A stretch of DNA of 6,465 nucleotides from JALONO01 sp038209965 (lineage in GTDB: Bacteria > Bacteroidota > Bacteroidia > Cytophagales > Thermoflexibacteraceae): the NCBI GenBank assembly GCA_038209965.1, contig JBBQXF010000175.1:1-6465 (forward strand). The letters run 5' to 3'. Numbering within the stretch: the first letter of the stretch is position 1; each line of letters opens with the position of its first letter. Position numbers and translations under genes: made by a program. Positions 1 through 5,661 of this stretch are shown here, piece after piece. The notes below the pieces were generated by a model. It was not told where the DNA came from and did not search any database. It saw nothing but the letters and a program-made list of their open reading frames with translations.

Positions 1-1
1 G

Positions 2-718
2 CACCACACCATCAGCGATGTGGCCCTGGTGGGTGGGGGCAGCAACCCGCAGCCCGGCGAAATTTCCCTGTCCCACAATGGGGTGCTGTTCCTCGACGAA
101 CTGCCCGAGTTTAAGCGGACGGTGCTGGAAGTGATGCGCCAACCGCTGGAAGAGCGCCGCGTAACGATTTCCCGGGCCAAGATGGCAGTGGATTTTCCCG
201 CCAGTTTTATGCTCATTGCGAGCATGAACCCGTGCCCCTGTGGCTATTACAACCACCCTGACAAAGAATGTGTCTGTGGGCCTGGAATGGTGCAGCGCTA
301 CCTCAACAAAGTGAGCGGCCCGCTGCTGGATCGGATAGATCTGCACGTGGAAGTGACCCCGGTTTCATTTGACCAAATGACCGCCAACCGCAAGGCCGAG
401 ACCAGCCAGCAAATCCGCGAGCGGGTGATCAAGGCCCGGGACATCCAGACCGAACGGTTCAAAGACTTGAAAGGCATCTATTCCAACGCCATGATGGCCT
501 CCCAAATGGTAAAAGAAGTGTGCACAATCAGCGAACCGGGCAAAATCTTGCTCAAGAATGCGATGGAAAAATTGGGCCTTTCTGCCCGCGCCTATGACCG
601 GATCCTGCGGGTGTCGCGCACCATTGCCGATCTGTCCGCCAGTCCCGACATCCGGATCGAGCATTTGGCCGAAGCCATCCAATACCGCAGCTTGGACCGT
701 GAAGGCTGGGCAGGATAA
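2..718 (+). CDS. comM: ComM/YifB-family AAA+ ATPase (Mg-chelatase-like), C-terminal part
   Basis: This is the 3' half of a YifB/ComM gene; the reading frame is open to the left edge, so the GTG at base 20 is an internal valine and not a start. The 238 visible residues (counted from base 2) begin in the conserved HHTISD segment just after the Walker A region. They contain the Walker B motif LFLDE (Asp32-Glu33), sensor-1 Asn76 in SMNPCPCG, a four-cysteine cluster (Cys78, 80, 90, 92) typical of the family, the arginine-finger segment LLDRID (Arg111), and the C-terminal helical Mg-chelatase domain with the sensor-2 segment LSARAYDRILRVSRT. Full proteins are about 510 residues, so roughly the first half (Lon-like domain and Walker A) lies outside. 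In Vibrio, ComM is a hexameric helicase promoting branch migration during natural transformation; the same role here is inferred from the family. It ends 120 bases before dxs on the same strand. Confidence 0.95.
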   Translation, partial: HHTISDVALVGGGSNPQPGEISLSHNGVLFLDELPEFKRTVLEVMRQPLEERRVTISRAKMAVDFPASFMLIASMNPCPCGYYNHPDKECVCGPGMVQRYLNKVSGPLLDRIDLHVEVTPVSFDQMTANRKAETSQQIRERVIKARDIQTERFKDLKGIYSNAMMASQMVKEVCTISEPGKILLKNAMEKLGLSARAYDRILRVSRTIADLSASPDIRIEHLAEAIQYRSLDREGWAG

Positions 719-838
719 CCCGCCCACCAACCTTCGCCAGTCAACCGATCGCGGCGACTTGGCCGAAGCATGGCACAATGGAGAACGGCAAGGTTTCGCG
801 CTTTGCAAAACGTGGGCCAAGCCCGTATCTTTACCGCT

Positions 839-2689
839 ATGTTGAACCAATTATTGACCCAGCTCCAAATTCCCACCGATCTTCGACGGTTGCCCGTCGA
901 AGCGTTGCCCCAAGTTTGTGAAGAATTACGACAATTTATCGTTGATCAGGTATCGCGCCACGGGGGGCATTTTGGGGCCAGCTTAGGCACAGTGGAACTG
1001 ACCGTGGCCCTGCATTATGTGTTCGACACCCCCAACGACGTGCTCGTTTGGGATGTGGGCCACCAAGCTTACGGGCACAAAATATTGACCGGCCGGCGCG
1101 AGCTGTTCTCCTCCAACCGCACCTTGGGCGGACTTTCCGGCTTTCCCAAGCGGGCCGAGAGCCAGTACGATGCTTTTGGCACTGGCCACTCCTCCACCTC
1201 CATTTCGGCAGCCCTTGGCCTGGCCCAAGCGGCGGCATTGCAAGGCCATGCCCAGCGGCAACACGTGGCCATCATTGGCGACGGTGCCATGACGGCGGGC
1301 CTCGCCTTTGAGGCGCTCAACAATGCGGGCAGCGCCGCACTCCGCTCGCTCCAAGTACTTATTGTACTGAATGACAATGGAATGTCCATCGATCAAAACG
1401 TGGGTGCGCTGCCTCAACACTTCGCCGACTTGCGAAACCAAGGACTGGCCGGCCCGCATCCACCCAATATTTTCCAAAACCTCCAGCTTCCCTACATTGG
1501 GGTAGTGGACGGACATGACATCATTGGGCTGATTAACTGTTTAACTGAACAAAAAAATCGGCAGGGTGTACGGGTATTGCACCTGCGCACGATCAAGGGC
1601 AAGGGCTACCCAGCCGCCGAGGAAGAACAAGTGACGTGGCACTCGCCCGGTAAATTTGACAAATTGACCGGAATTATCCGACAAAAGACGAGTATTGGCC
1701 CCCAAGCCCCCAAATACCAAGATGTATTTGGCCAAACCCTCACCGAACTGGCCCAACAGAACGACCGGATCGTGGCCGTGACCCCCGCCATGCTCTCTGG
1801 CTCCTCGCTCAACCAGATGAAGGCCACGTTCCCCACCCGTACTTTCGACGTGGGCATTGCCGAACAGCACGCAGTCACGTTCGCGGCGGGCATGGCAGCG
1901 GGCGGGCTGCTGCCCTACTGTGTCATTTATTCCACCTTTTTACAACGGGCCTATGATCAGATTATCCACGACGTGTGCGTGCAGGGGCTGCGGTTGGTGC
2001 TCTGTGTGGACCGGGCCGGGCTGGTCGGGGCCGACGGGGCCACCCACCACGGCGCTTTTGACATCGCCTACCTGCGCTGCCTGCCCAATGTGATCGTGGC
2101 CGCGCCCATGGATGAGGTTGAACTGCGCAACCTGCTGTTCACCGCCCAGCAAGATGGCGGGTTAACTGCCCAAAGCAATCCACTGGCCGGCCAAGCGTTC
2201 TGCATCCGCTACCCGCGCGGGCAGGGAGTCCGGCCCGACTGGCACCTGCCCCTGACTGCCATTGCCATCGGCACGGGGCGGCTCGTCCACCCAGGTGAAA
2301 AAATCGCCATTCTGACCTTGGGCCACGTCGGCAATTTTGCGCATGAGGCTTGCCAATCTTTGGCTGCTGAACACTTGCGACCAAGCTTGTACGACCTGCG
2401 GTTTGCCAAGCCTTTGGACGAAGTGCTGTTGATGAAAATATTCACCACCTACTACGCCATTATCACCGTGGAAGACGGCTGCATTACTGGGGGATTTGGT
2501 TCAGCAGTCCTGGAATGGGCTTCGGTCAATGGCTTTGGGGCCAAAACCGTCGTACGGTTGGGCATTCCCGACCATTTTATTGATCACGGAGAACCCGAAG
2601 AACTGTATGCCGAGTGTGGTTTTGGCCCGGCCGACATCGCCCAAGCGGCTCGTCACCTCTATTTCCAATTTGGCAGTTTGGCCGAGTAA
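839..2689 (+). CDS. dxs: 1-deoxy-D-xylulose-5-phosphate synthase
   Basis: DXS condenses pyruvate and glyceraldehyde 3-phosphate into 1-deoxy-D-xylulose 5-phosphate, feeding the cytosolic MEP pathway for isoprenoids (quinones, carotenoids, undecaprenol) and also thiamine and pyridoxal synthesis. The 616-residue product is full length. Visible motifs are HFGASLG (His44), WDVGHQAYGH (His75), GTGHSSTS (115-121), the thiamine-diphosphate/Mg site GDGAM (147-151) paired with NDN (178-180), the catalytic glutamate in AEQH (Glu342), GADGATHHG (Asp399, His403) and the phosphate-binding RYPRG (Arg457, Arg460). The C-terminal transketolase domain is intact. The frame is open upstream to an ATG at 770, but those 23 extra residues (MAQWRTARF...) do not resemble the family, whereas MLNQLLTQLQIPTDLRRL matches its usual beginning, so the ATG at 839 is preferred. 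No clear Shine-Dalgarno site precedes it, as is common in Bacteroidota. Residues about 437-453 seem longer than usual for the family. Confidence 0.97.
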   Translation: MLNQLLTQLQIPTDLRRLPVEALPQVCEELRQFIVDQVSRHGGHFGASLGTVELTVALHYVFDTPNDVLVWDVGHQAYGHKILTGRRELFSSNRTLGGLSGFPKRAESQYDAFGTGHSSTSISAALGLAQAAALQGHAQRQHVAIIGDGAMTAGLAFEALNNAGSAALRSLQVLIVLNDNGMSIDQNVGALPQHFADLRNQGLAGPHPPNIFQNLQLPYIGVVDGHDIIGLINCLTEQKNRQGVRVLHLRTIKGKGYPAAEEEQVTWHSPGKFDKLTGIIRQKTSIGPQAPKYQDVFGQTLTELAQQNDRIVAVTPAMLSGSSLNQMKATFPTRTFDVGIAEQHAVTFAAGMAAGGLLPYCVIYSTFLQRAYDQIIHDVCVQGLRLVLCVDRAGLVGADGATHHGAFDIAYLRCLPNVIVAAPMDEVELRNLLFTAQQDGGLTAQSNPLAGQAFCIRYPRGQGVRPDWHLPLTAIAIGTGRLVHPGEKIAILTLGHVGNFAHEACQSLAAEHLRPSLYDLRFAKPLDEVLLMKIFTTYYAIITVEDGCITGGFGSAVLEWASVNGFGAKTVVRLGIPDHFIDHGEPEELYAECGFGPADIAQAARHLYFQFGSLAE

Positions 2690-2700
2690 ATGGCCGCTGA

Positions 2701-3060
2701 TTAGTGAACTATCCCACACACTTTGCAAAACTTGCGCTTGTGAACCGGACGTTTTTTCGGGAGCCGTTTGTGGCCAAAATACATTTTGTCGGCGTATTGG
2801 GGTTGCTTCATCTCGGCGGCCAACTTGGATTTTTCGCGTAGGCGGGCCTCCAAAAATTCGTTGGTATTGGGCGCTGTCCGGTAATTTCGCTGTTTTCGGT
2901 CTTTTTTATTAGCTTTCTTGTCGGTGCGGAGGAATACTTTGGAATCGCCCGGCCGGGGCGCATTGCCCTGATCGCGGGTCGTTTGGGCCAAAATCGGCAG
3001 GGCCAAAGTACTGAGGATCAGTCCCAAAAAACCGATTATCCAAGGCGAAGGTTTGTTCAT
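2701..3060 (-). CDS. Small secreted basic protein of unknown function
   Basis: This 119-residue protein is not assigned a function. It starts with a clear signal peptide: Asn-Lys-Pro-Ser-Pro, then a hydrophobic core WIIGFLGLILSTLALPILA, with a likely cleavage after Ala25. The mature part is very rich in Lys and Arg. It has a central basic stretch (about residues 46-60, TDKKANKKDRKQRNY) and a C-terminal tail with GHKRLPKKRP, ending FCKVCGIVH with a CxxC pair (Cys112, Cys115). From memory, small Saprospiria proteins share a similar tail (YFGHK..PKKRP...CK.CGI.H), which would make it a conserved lineage protein; I cannot confirm this here. The mature protein should be periplasmic or exported, and the CxxC might bind a metal or be redox-active, but this is only inference. 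It converges on dxs with 11 bases between the stops. The signal peptide and intact frame make it a convincing gene. Confidence 0.8.
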   Translation of the reverse strand: MNKPSPWIIGFLGLILSTLALPILAQTTRDQGNAPRPGDSKVFLRTDKKANKKDRKQRNYRTAPNTNEFLEARLREKSKLAAEMKQPQYADKMYFGHKRLPKKRPVHKRKFCKVCGIVH

Positions 3061-3197
3061 GGTGCATTAAAAGCGGATGTTTTGGGGATACTGTTCCAAG
3101 AATAATGCGAGTTTTCGACAACGCCCTGTTTAACAACCCGCCGACGGAAGAATCACCGCCCAATCACCCAAAAAATCGGTAGGGCGCGCCCAAACCG

Positions 3198-3296
3198 ATG
3201 AAAAAGCGCAAAGTTGCCGCCACAAAGCAGGGCAAAACCAATGCTGCCAGTTTTTTGGCCCAGATTGAACACAAAGCGCAACAAACCGTTTGCTAA
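3198..3296 (+). CDS. Possible 32-residue small ORF ahead of the flavin reductase gene
   Basis: An ATG-started frame encodes MKKRKVAATKQGKTNAASFL followed by 12 more residues, ending AQQTVC. Its TAA stop directly abuts, in the same frame, the GTG at 3297 that could start the next gene. Codon choice (GCC, ACC, GGC, CAG) resembles neighbouring genes, and a stop at 3180-3182 bounds the frame upstream. It could be a small basic protein, a translated leader coupled to the flavin reductase, or chance. No family is recognised, and the length alone does not rule out chance. Confidence 0.2.
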   Translation: MKKRKVAATKQGKTNAASFLAQIEHKAQQTVC

Positions 3297-3323
3297 GTGA
3301 GCAATTTTAACCCCCCAGCGCAC

Positions 3324-3797
3324 ATGGCCCGATCAGTACTCAAGTTCAAAGACTACGAAGTGCATTCCATCAGCACCATTGCCGAGGGGAAAATGAATGC
3401 CAACATAGCCACGTGGGTGATGCAATCGGGCATGAAAGGGAGCTTTCTGACGGTGGCCCTGTACAAGATCGATTACACTATTGAACTGGTGCGCGAAAGT
3501 AAAATCCTGAATGTCAATTTATTGGCCCAAGATCAGAAAAACCTGATTGCCAAGCTGGGCCGCAAGAGCGGGCGCAGTGCCGATAAGTTCCAACGCCTGC
3601 CCTTTGCACTGGACAAGCGCGGCTGCCCTTACCTGAGCGAAGCTATCGGCTACGTGAGCTGTGAGGTGCACGACGTGGCCGATTCGGGCGATCACGAGGT
3701 GTTTTGCTGCCGGATCGTGGGCCAAACCCTGCTCCATCCCGACAAAGAAGTGCTCACCCACCATTGGCTCAAAGCGCAAGGGCTGATCCGGGGCTAG
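3324..3797 (+). CDS. Flavin reductase-like FMN-binding split-barrel protein
   Basis: The 157-residue product looks like a flavin-reductase-domain protein (FMN-binding split barrel). Such enzymes bind FMN and use NAD(P)H to reduce flavin or a partner protein in the cytosol. Supporting features are the opening strand region NIATWVMQSGMKGSFLTVAL (27-46), where these proteins bind flavin phosphate, the segment RESKILNVNLLAQDQ (57-71) corresponding to the family's conserved 'f-x-V-N-x-L' stretch, the helix NLIAKLGRKSGRSADKF (73-89), and GDHE (122-125) in the strand before the C-terminal barrel strand. The length is typical of single-domain members. I chose the ATG at 3324 because homologues as I recall them begin near 'x-x-x-VLKFKD-x-E'; a GTG at 3297 would add nine residues (MSNFNPPAH) and is possible. 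The physiological electron acceptor cannot be told from sequence. It is divergent from the small secreted-protein gene and converges on the beta-barrel gene, with 35 bases between the stops. Confidence 0.85.
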   Translation: MARSVLKFKDYEVHSISTIAEGKMNANIATWVMQSGMKGSFLTVALYKIDYTIELVRESKILNVNLLAQDQKNLIAKLGRKSGRSADKFQRLPFALDKRGCPYLSEAIGYVSCEVHDVADSGDHEVFCCRIVGQTLLHPDKEVLTHHWLKAQGLIRG

Positions 3798-3832
3798 CCC
3801 GCGAATGATATAAGTCGGCTTGGCCGGTGGCT

Positions 3833-4876
3833 TTAGGGACTGACCAAGTTGAGACTGAACCCAAAATAGAGCGGATTTCCGAGCCCATATCCCCAGTTTT
3901 GGTTGGTGGTATTGCTGACCAATTGAAAATTAGAATTTATCCGCAGGCCCGCTTGAACGGAAAACCAGATAAAATTGTGCAGCGAACGTTCGTACATCAA
4001 CCGCACCTTGAGTTCGGAGCGGCGCAATGTACCATCATTCTGGATCCTGCCCAGCGCCGAGTTGGTCTCCGTGTTGATCAAATAGCTGTTACCCTCCAGT
4101 TCATAGCCAAACATGGCCAGTGATTTGGCCGAGAAAGAGCGGCGAACGTGGCCCCGGGCGGGTAGCAGGGCCTCAATGCCCCATTTGTCGTTGAACGTTT
4201 TGTTGAGCAGCAACACGGGAACATAGTTGGCTTCGCCGAGGCGGTAGGTGCGCGAAAGGCCCAGTCCCCACATTAGCTTGTCCGATTTTTTCCAACCGTA
4301 AACGAGCAGGCCACTGTAAGTCAATTTTTGCAGGCTGGGCACATTGTCCCATCCAAAATTGCCGTTCAAATCGGCATTGGCCGCCGCAATTATAAAATTC
4401 TTTTCGTTCAAGGGTTTAAATACCGTCAGCATCAACCCGCCCGTGCGCAGCCCCCGGCTCGATAGGGCGTTGCCAAACGGATCTGTCTTTTCTGGGTCTT
4501 CAAAGTTCATCTTGCTTTCATAATAGGACGCGCCCAGGTTGACAATGATGCTGGAGCGCGAAATGACCGGGGCGTTGAATGCTAGGCGCAGACCGTGGGT
4601 GAGGCTGATTGGTTGACCCTCTTGGGGCCGAACGCCAACAAGTTGGTGCGGGCCTTGCACCTCATAACCCAGGCTGATGAGCTTGGCCGGGGCCAAATAC
4701 TGGACTTTTTGGGTGCAAAACCGCCGCACATTGGCATCATCGCCATAGCCGGAATAATCTTCCACCTCTTCGGTGGGAAGCGCTTTTTTCAAAGAATCGG
4801 CTTGCGCCCAGCTAAAGGTGGGCAGTCCCAGCGCCGCCATAAAGGTGAGCGCCACAAAGCAGGAAAGGTGTTTCAT
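3833..4876 (-). CDS. Predicted outer-membrane beta-barrel protein (DUF6268-like)
   Basis: A 347-residue protein begins with a good signal peptide (KH, then hydrophobic LSCFVALTFMAALGLPTF, with cleavage near SWA-Q or AQA-D at residues 24-26). From about residue 60 onward it is a succession of alternating amphipathic strands with aromatic residues, separated by polar turns, for example SSIIVNLGASYYES, LTYSGLLVYGWKK, LMWGLGLSRTYRLG and FIWFSVQAGLRINSNFQL, ending YFGFSLNLVSP. This pattern fits an outer-membrane beta barrel of roughly 10-14 strands. The segment PVLLLNKTFNDKWGIEALLP and the following SFSAKSLAMFGYELEG resemble Bacteroidota proteins annotated as DUF6268 outer-membrane barrels; that match is from memory and moderately sure. 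The transported substrate or role is unknown. The gene stands alone: it converges on the flavin reductase gene, and upstream lies the degenerate TPR region, 169 bases away. No clear promoter box was found ahead of its ATG. Confidence 0.8.
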   Translation of the reverse strand: MKHLSCFVALTFMAALGLPTFSWAQADSLKKALPTEEVEDYSGYGDDANVRRFCTQKVQYLAPAKLISLGYEVQGPHQLVGVRPQEGQPISLTHGLRLAFNAPVISRSSIIVNLGASYYESKMNFEDPEKTDPFGNALSSRGLRTGGLMLTVFKPLNEKNFIIAAANADLNGNFGWDNVPSLQKLTYSGLLVYGWKKSDKLMWGLGLSRTYRLGEANYVPVLLLNKTFNDKWGIEALLPARGHVRRSFSAKSLAMFGYELEGNSYLINTETNSALGRIQNDGTLRRSELKVRLMYERSLHNFIWFSVQAGLRINSNFQLVSNTTNQNWGYGLGNPLYFGFSLNLVSP

Positions 4877-5045
4877 ATTGTTTATTTAAGACAGTGCGGT
4901 TTTTTGGCTTCCTATTAACCACGCCCGCCCCAAAATGTTTGTGGCCCGGGGTGCAGCGGCTGCCCCGAGCCTGCCAGCCAAGCACCTACCTCAAATTCCC
5001 AAGCTTGTAAGACGTTAATGGCTTTTTGACGATGTAGCTAAACCT

Positions 5046-5378
5046 TCAGCACATGCGCGTAGGGGGCCTTCCAACCAACATACAGTTTTGGCAATAGACA
5101 ATGGATTTTTCTCGATCTACCACCGCGTATTTATAAAAAAGTCCCATATTCAGCAAAGTCATTTCTAAGCCAAGGGTATATGCACTGGGATGCTGTTGCG
5201 TCAAACGTTCTCTGATTGATTTGGCACATAAAGAGGCACTTTCGGCCTTGGAAAACTCATTTATGGCTTTATACAGATTCCCCAAATTATTCAAGATTTG
5301 TACGATGTTGGGTTGATTTTCTGGGCTATCGGCCATGAAAGCAAGGCATTGCTCATAATGGAGTAGCCAAGCGGGATT
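5046..5378 (-). pseudogene. Remnant of a TPR-protein gene (C-terminal repeats)
   Basis: The minus-strand frame encodes NPAWLLHYEQCLAFMADSP, then a TPR unit NNLGNLYKAINEFSKAES, a linker ending RERLTQQHPSAYTLGLEM and a final unit TLLNMGLFYKYAVVDREKSI, closing with a non-TPR-like tail NCMLVGRPPTRMC. The NNLGNLY...F.KAE..., ...R..L...P..Y spacing is the 42-residue kinesin-light-chain type of TPR found in many Bacteroidota proteins. The frame is already in TPR-like sequence when it hits a stop at 5379-5381, so the front is missing; the first ATG (base 5336) lies inside the repeat sequence. After the TGA at 5046, the same frame continues RFSYIVKK, and a single-base shift in the run of five T at 5023-5027 opens KAINVLQAWEFE, which looks like a typical end of such proteins. 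I infer a gene truncated at the front by the adjacent repeat patch and decayed at the back. A short real gene from the ATG at 5336 (96 residues) is the alternative. Confidence 0.6.
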
Positions 5379-5451
5379 TCATTGTGATTTTGCAGGAAAA
5401 GAGCGTGATCGAAGCAGTCTGGTTTGCTCCAGTCCAAAGTGGTAAGCCACA

Positions 5452-5474
5452 GGTCTGGGAGACGCTGCCAAAGG
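5452..5474. repeat. 23-bp direct repeat, copy 1
   Basis: This is the left copy of an exact 23-bp direct repeat; the other copy is at 5537-5559. The core GTCTGGGAGAC is a 4-bp stem with a GGG loop, followed by GCTGCCAAAGG. On the minus strand it reads TTTGGCAGCGTCTCCCAGACC. The sequences beyond the 23 bp are only loosely alike in the two copies (both reach a GANQT/ANQT-like reading on the minus strand), hinting at a longer, diverged unit. Confidence 0.85.
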
Positions 5475-5499
5475 CCGCAATTTCGGCAACCGCTTTGGC
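5467..5499. repeat. Imperfect hairpin overlapping repeat copy 1
   Basis: GCCAAAG at 5467-5473 is the exact reverse complement of CTTTGGC at 5493-5499, and inside it GCCG (5474-5477) pairs with CGGC (5484-5487) around a 6-base loop. The right arm carries a 5-base bulge (5488-5492). The outer stem uses the end of the 23-bp repeat. It may be part of the repeat element or a weak RNA structure. Confidence 0.5.
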
Positions 5500-5536
5500 T
5501 TTGCCGACAGTTTGATTAGCACCCCACCTGTTGGCC

Positions 5537-5559
5537 GGTCTGGGAGACGCTGCCAAAGG
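5537..5559. repeat. 23-bp direct repeat, copy 2
   Basis: This is the right copy of the 23-bp repeat, identical over its full length to 5452-5474 and in the same orientation, with GTCTGGGAGAC at 5538-5548. Two copies in one intergenic patch suggest an interspersed repeat family in this genome. The copy number elsewhere cannot be seen from this window. Confidence 0.85.
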
Positions 5560-5604
5560 TTCCTTCAAAACCCTGCCAACTACGGTGAGTGGATTGTTTC
5601 CCCA

Positions 5605-5645
5605 TTCCCCTTTTACTAAACCGCTGAGGTTTAGTAAAAGGGGAA
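5605..5645. repeat. Perfect 18-bp inverted repeat with 5-base loop
   Basis: Left arm 5605-5622 (TTCCCCTTTTACTAAACC) and right arm 5628-5645 (GGTTTAGTAAAAGGGGAA) are perfect reverse complements around the loop GCTGA. It lies 16 bases beyond the stop of the truncated TPR gene, on the downstream side, so it could end that transcript. There is no T-run after the stem on the minus strand, so it is not a standard intrinsic terminator. A dispersed palindromic (REP/MITE-like) element is equally likely. Confidence 0.85.
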
Positions 5646-5661
5646 CCGCGGCCAGAGGTTA

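Larger units (their letters stand above)
5379..5661. repeat. Non-coding repeat patch between two TPR genes
   Basis: This 283-base stretch has no convincing gene. Frames crossing it give low-complexity peptides, such as FGSVSQT twice, that arise from repeated DNA. It contains two exact 23-bp direct repeats 85 bases apart, an imperfect GC-rich hairpin overlapping the left copy, and a long perfect palindrome near the right end. It separates two TPR coding stretches of different subtype, so it may be a junction created by repeat-mediated rearrangement. Confidence 0.6.

Noticed and set aside
365..850. Minus-strand 161-residue frame across the comM end and the comM-dxs gap
   Set aside because: It is antisense to conserved comM coding sequence and resembles no family.
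983..1516. Long minus-strand frames inside dxs, including 983-1516 and 1541-1870
   Set aside because: They are antisense shadows of a well-conserved gene; their peptides are low in recognisable motifs and reflect the GC-rich third positions of dxs.
3182..3191. 10-bp palindrome GGGCGCGCCC ahead of the small ORF
   Set aside because: It is short, GC-rich and single-copy in the window; no evidence for an operator.
3198..3215. KKRKV at the start of the small ORF, resembling a nuclear localisation signal
   Set aside because: The surrounding genes are plainly bacterial; a short basic run is expected by chance.
3811..3834. Weak hairpin between the convergent flavin reductase and beta-barrel genes as a terminator
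   Set aside because: Only four strong pairs (CGGC/GCCG) and a run of just three T; not enough for a terminator call.
3827..4123. Plus-strand 98-residue frame opposite the beta-barrel gene
   Set aside because: It is antisense to a gene with a clear signal peptide and barrel pattern; no independent support.
4947..4967. Small GC-rich hairpin (CGGGG..CAG / CTGCCCCG) between the beta-barrel gene and the TPR remnant
   Set aside because: The stem is interrupted by a 2-base bulge with a 3-base loop and no T-run, so it does not support a terminator call.
5452..5559. The two 23-bp direct repeats as a CRISPR fragment
   Set aside because: There are only two copies, the 62-base gap is too long for a normal spacer, no third repeat follows, and no cas gene is nearby.
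5353..5568. Minus-strand 71-residue frame in the repeat patch
   Set aside because: Its peptide is a translation of the repeated DNA (FGSVSQT, ANQT) with no domain; more likely non-coding.
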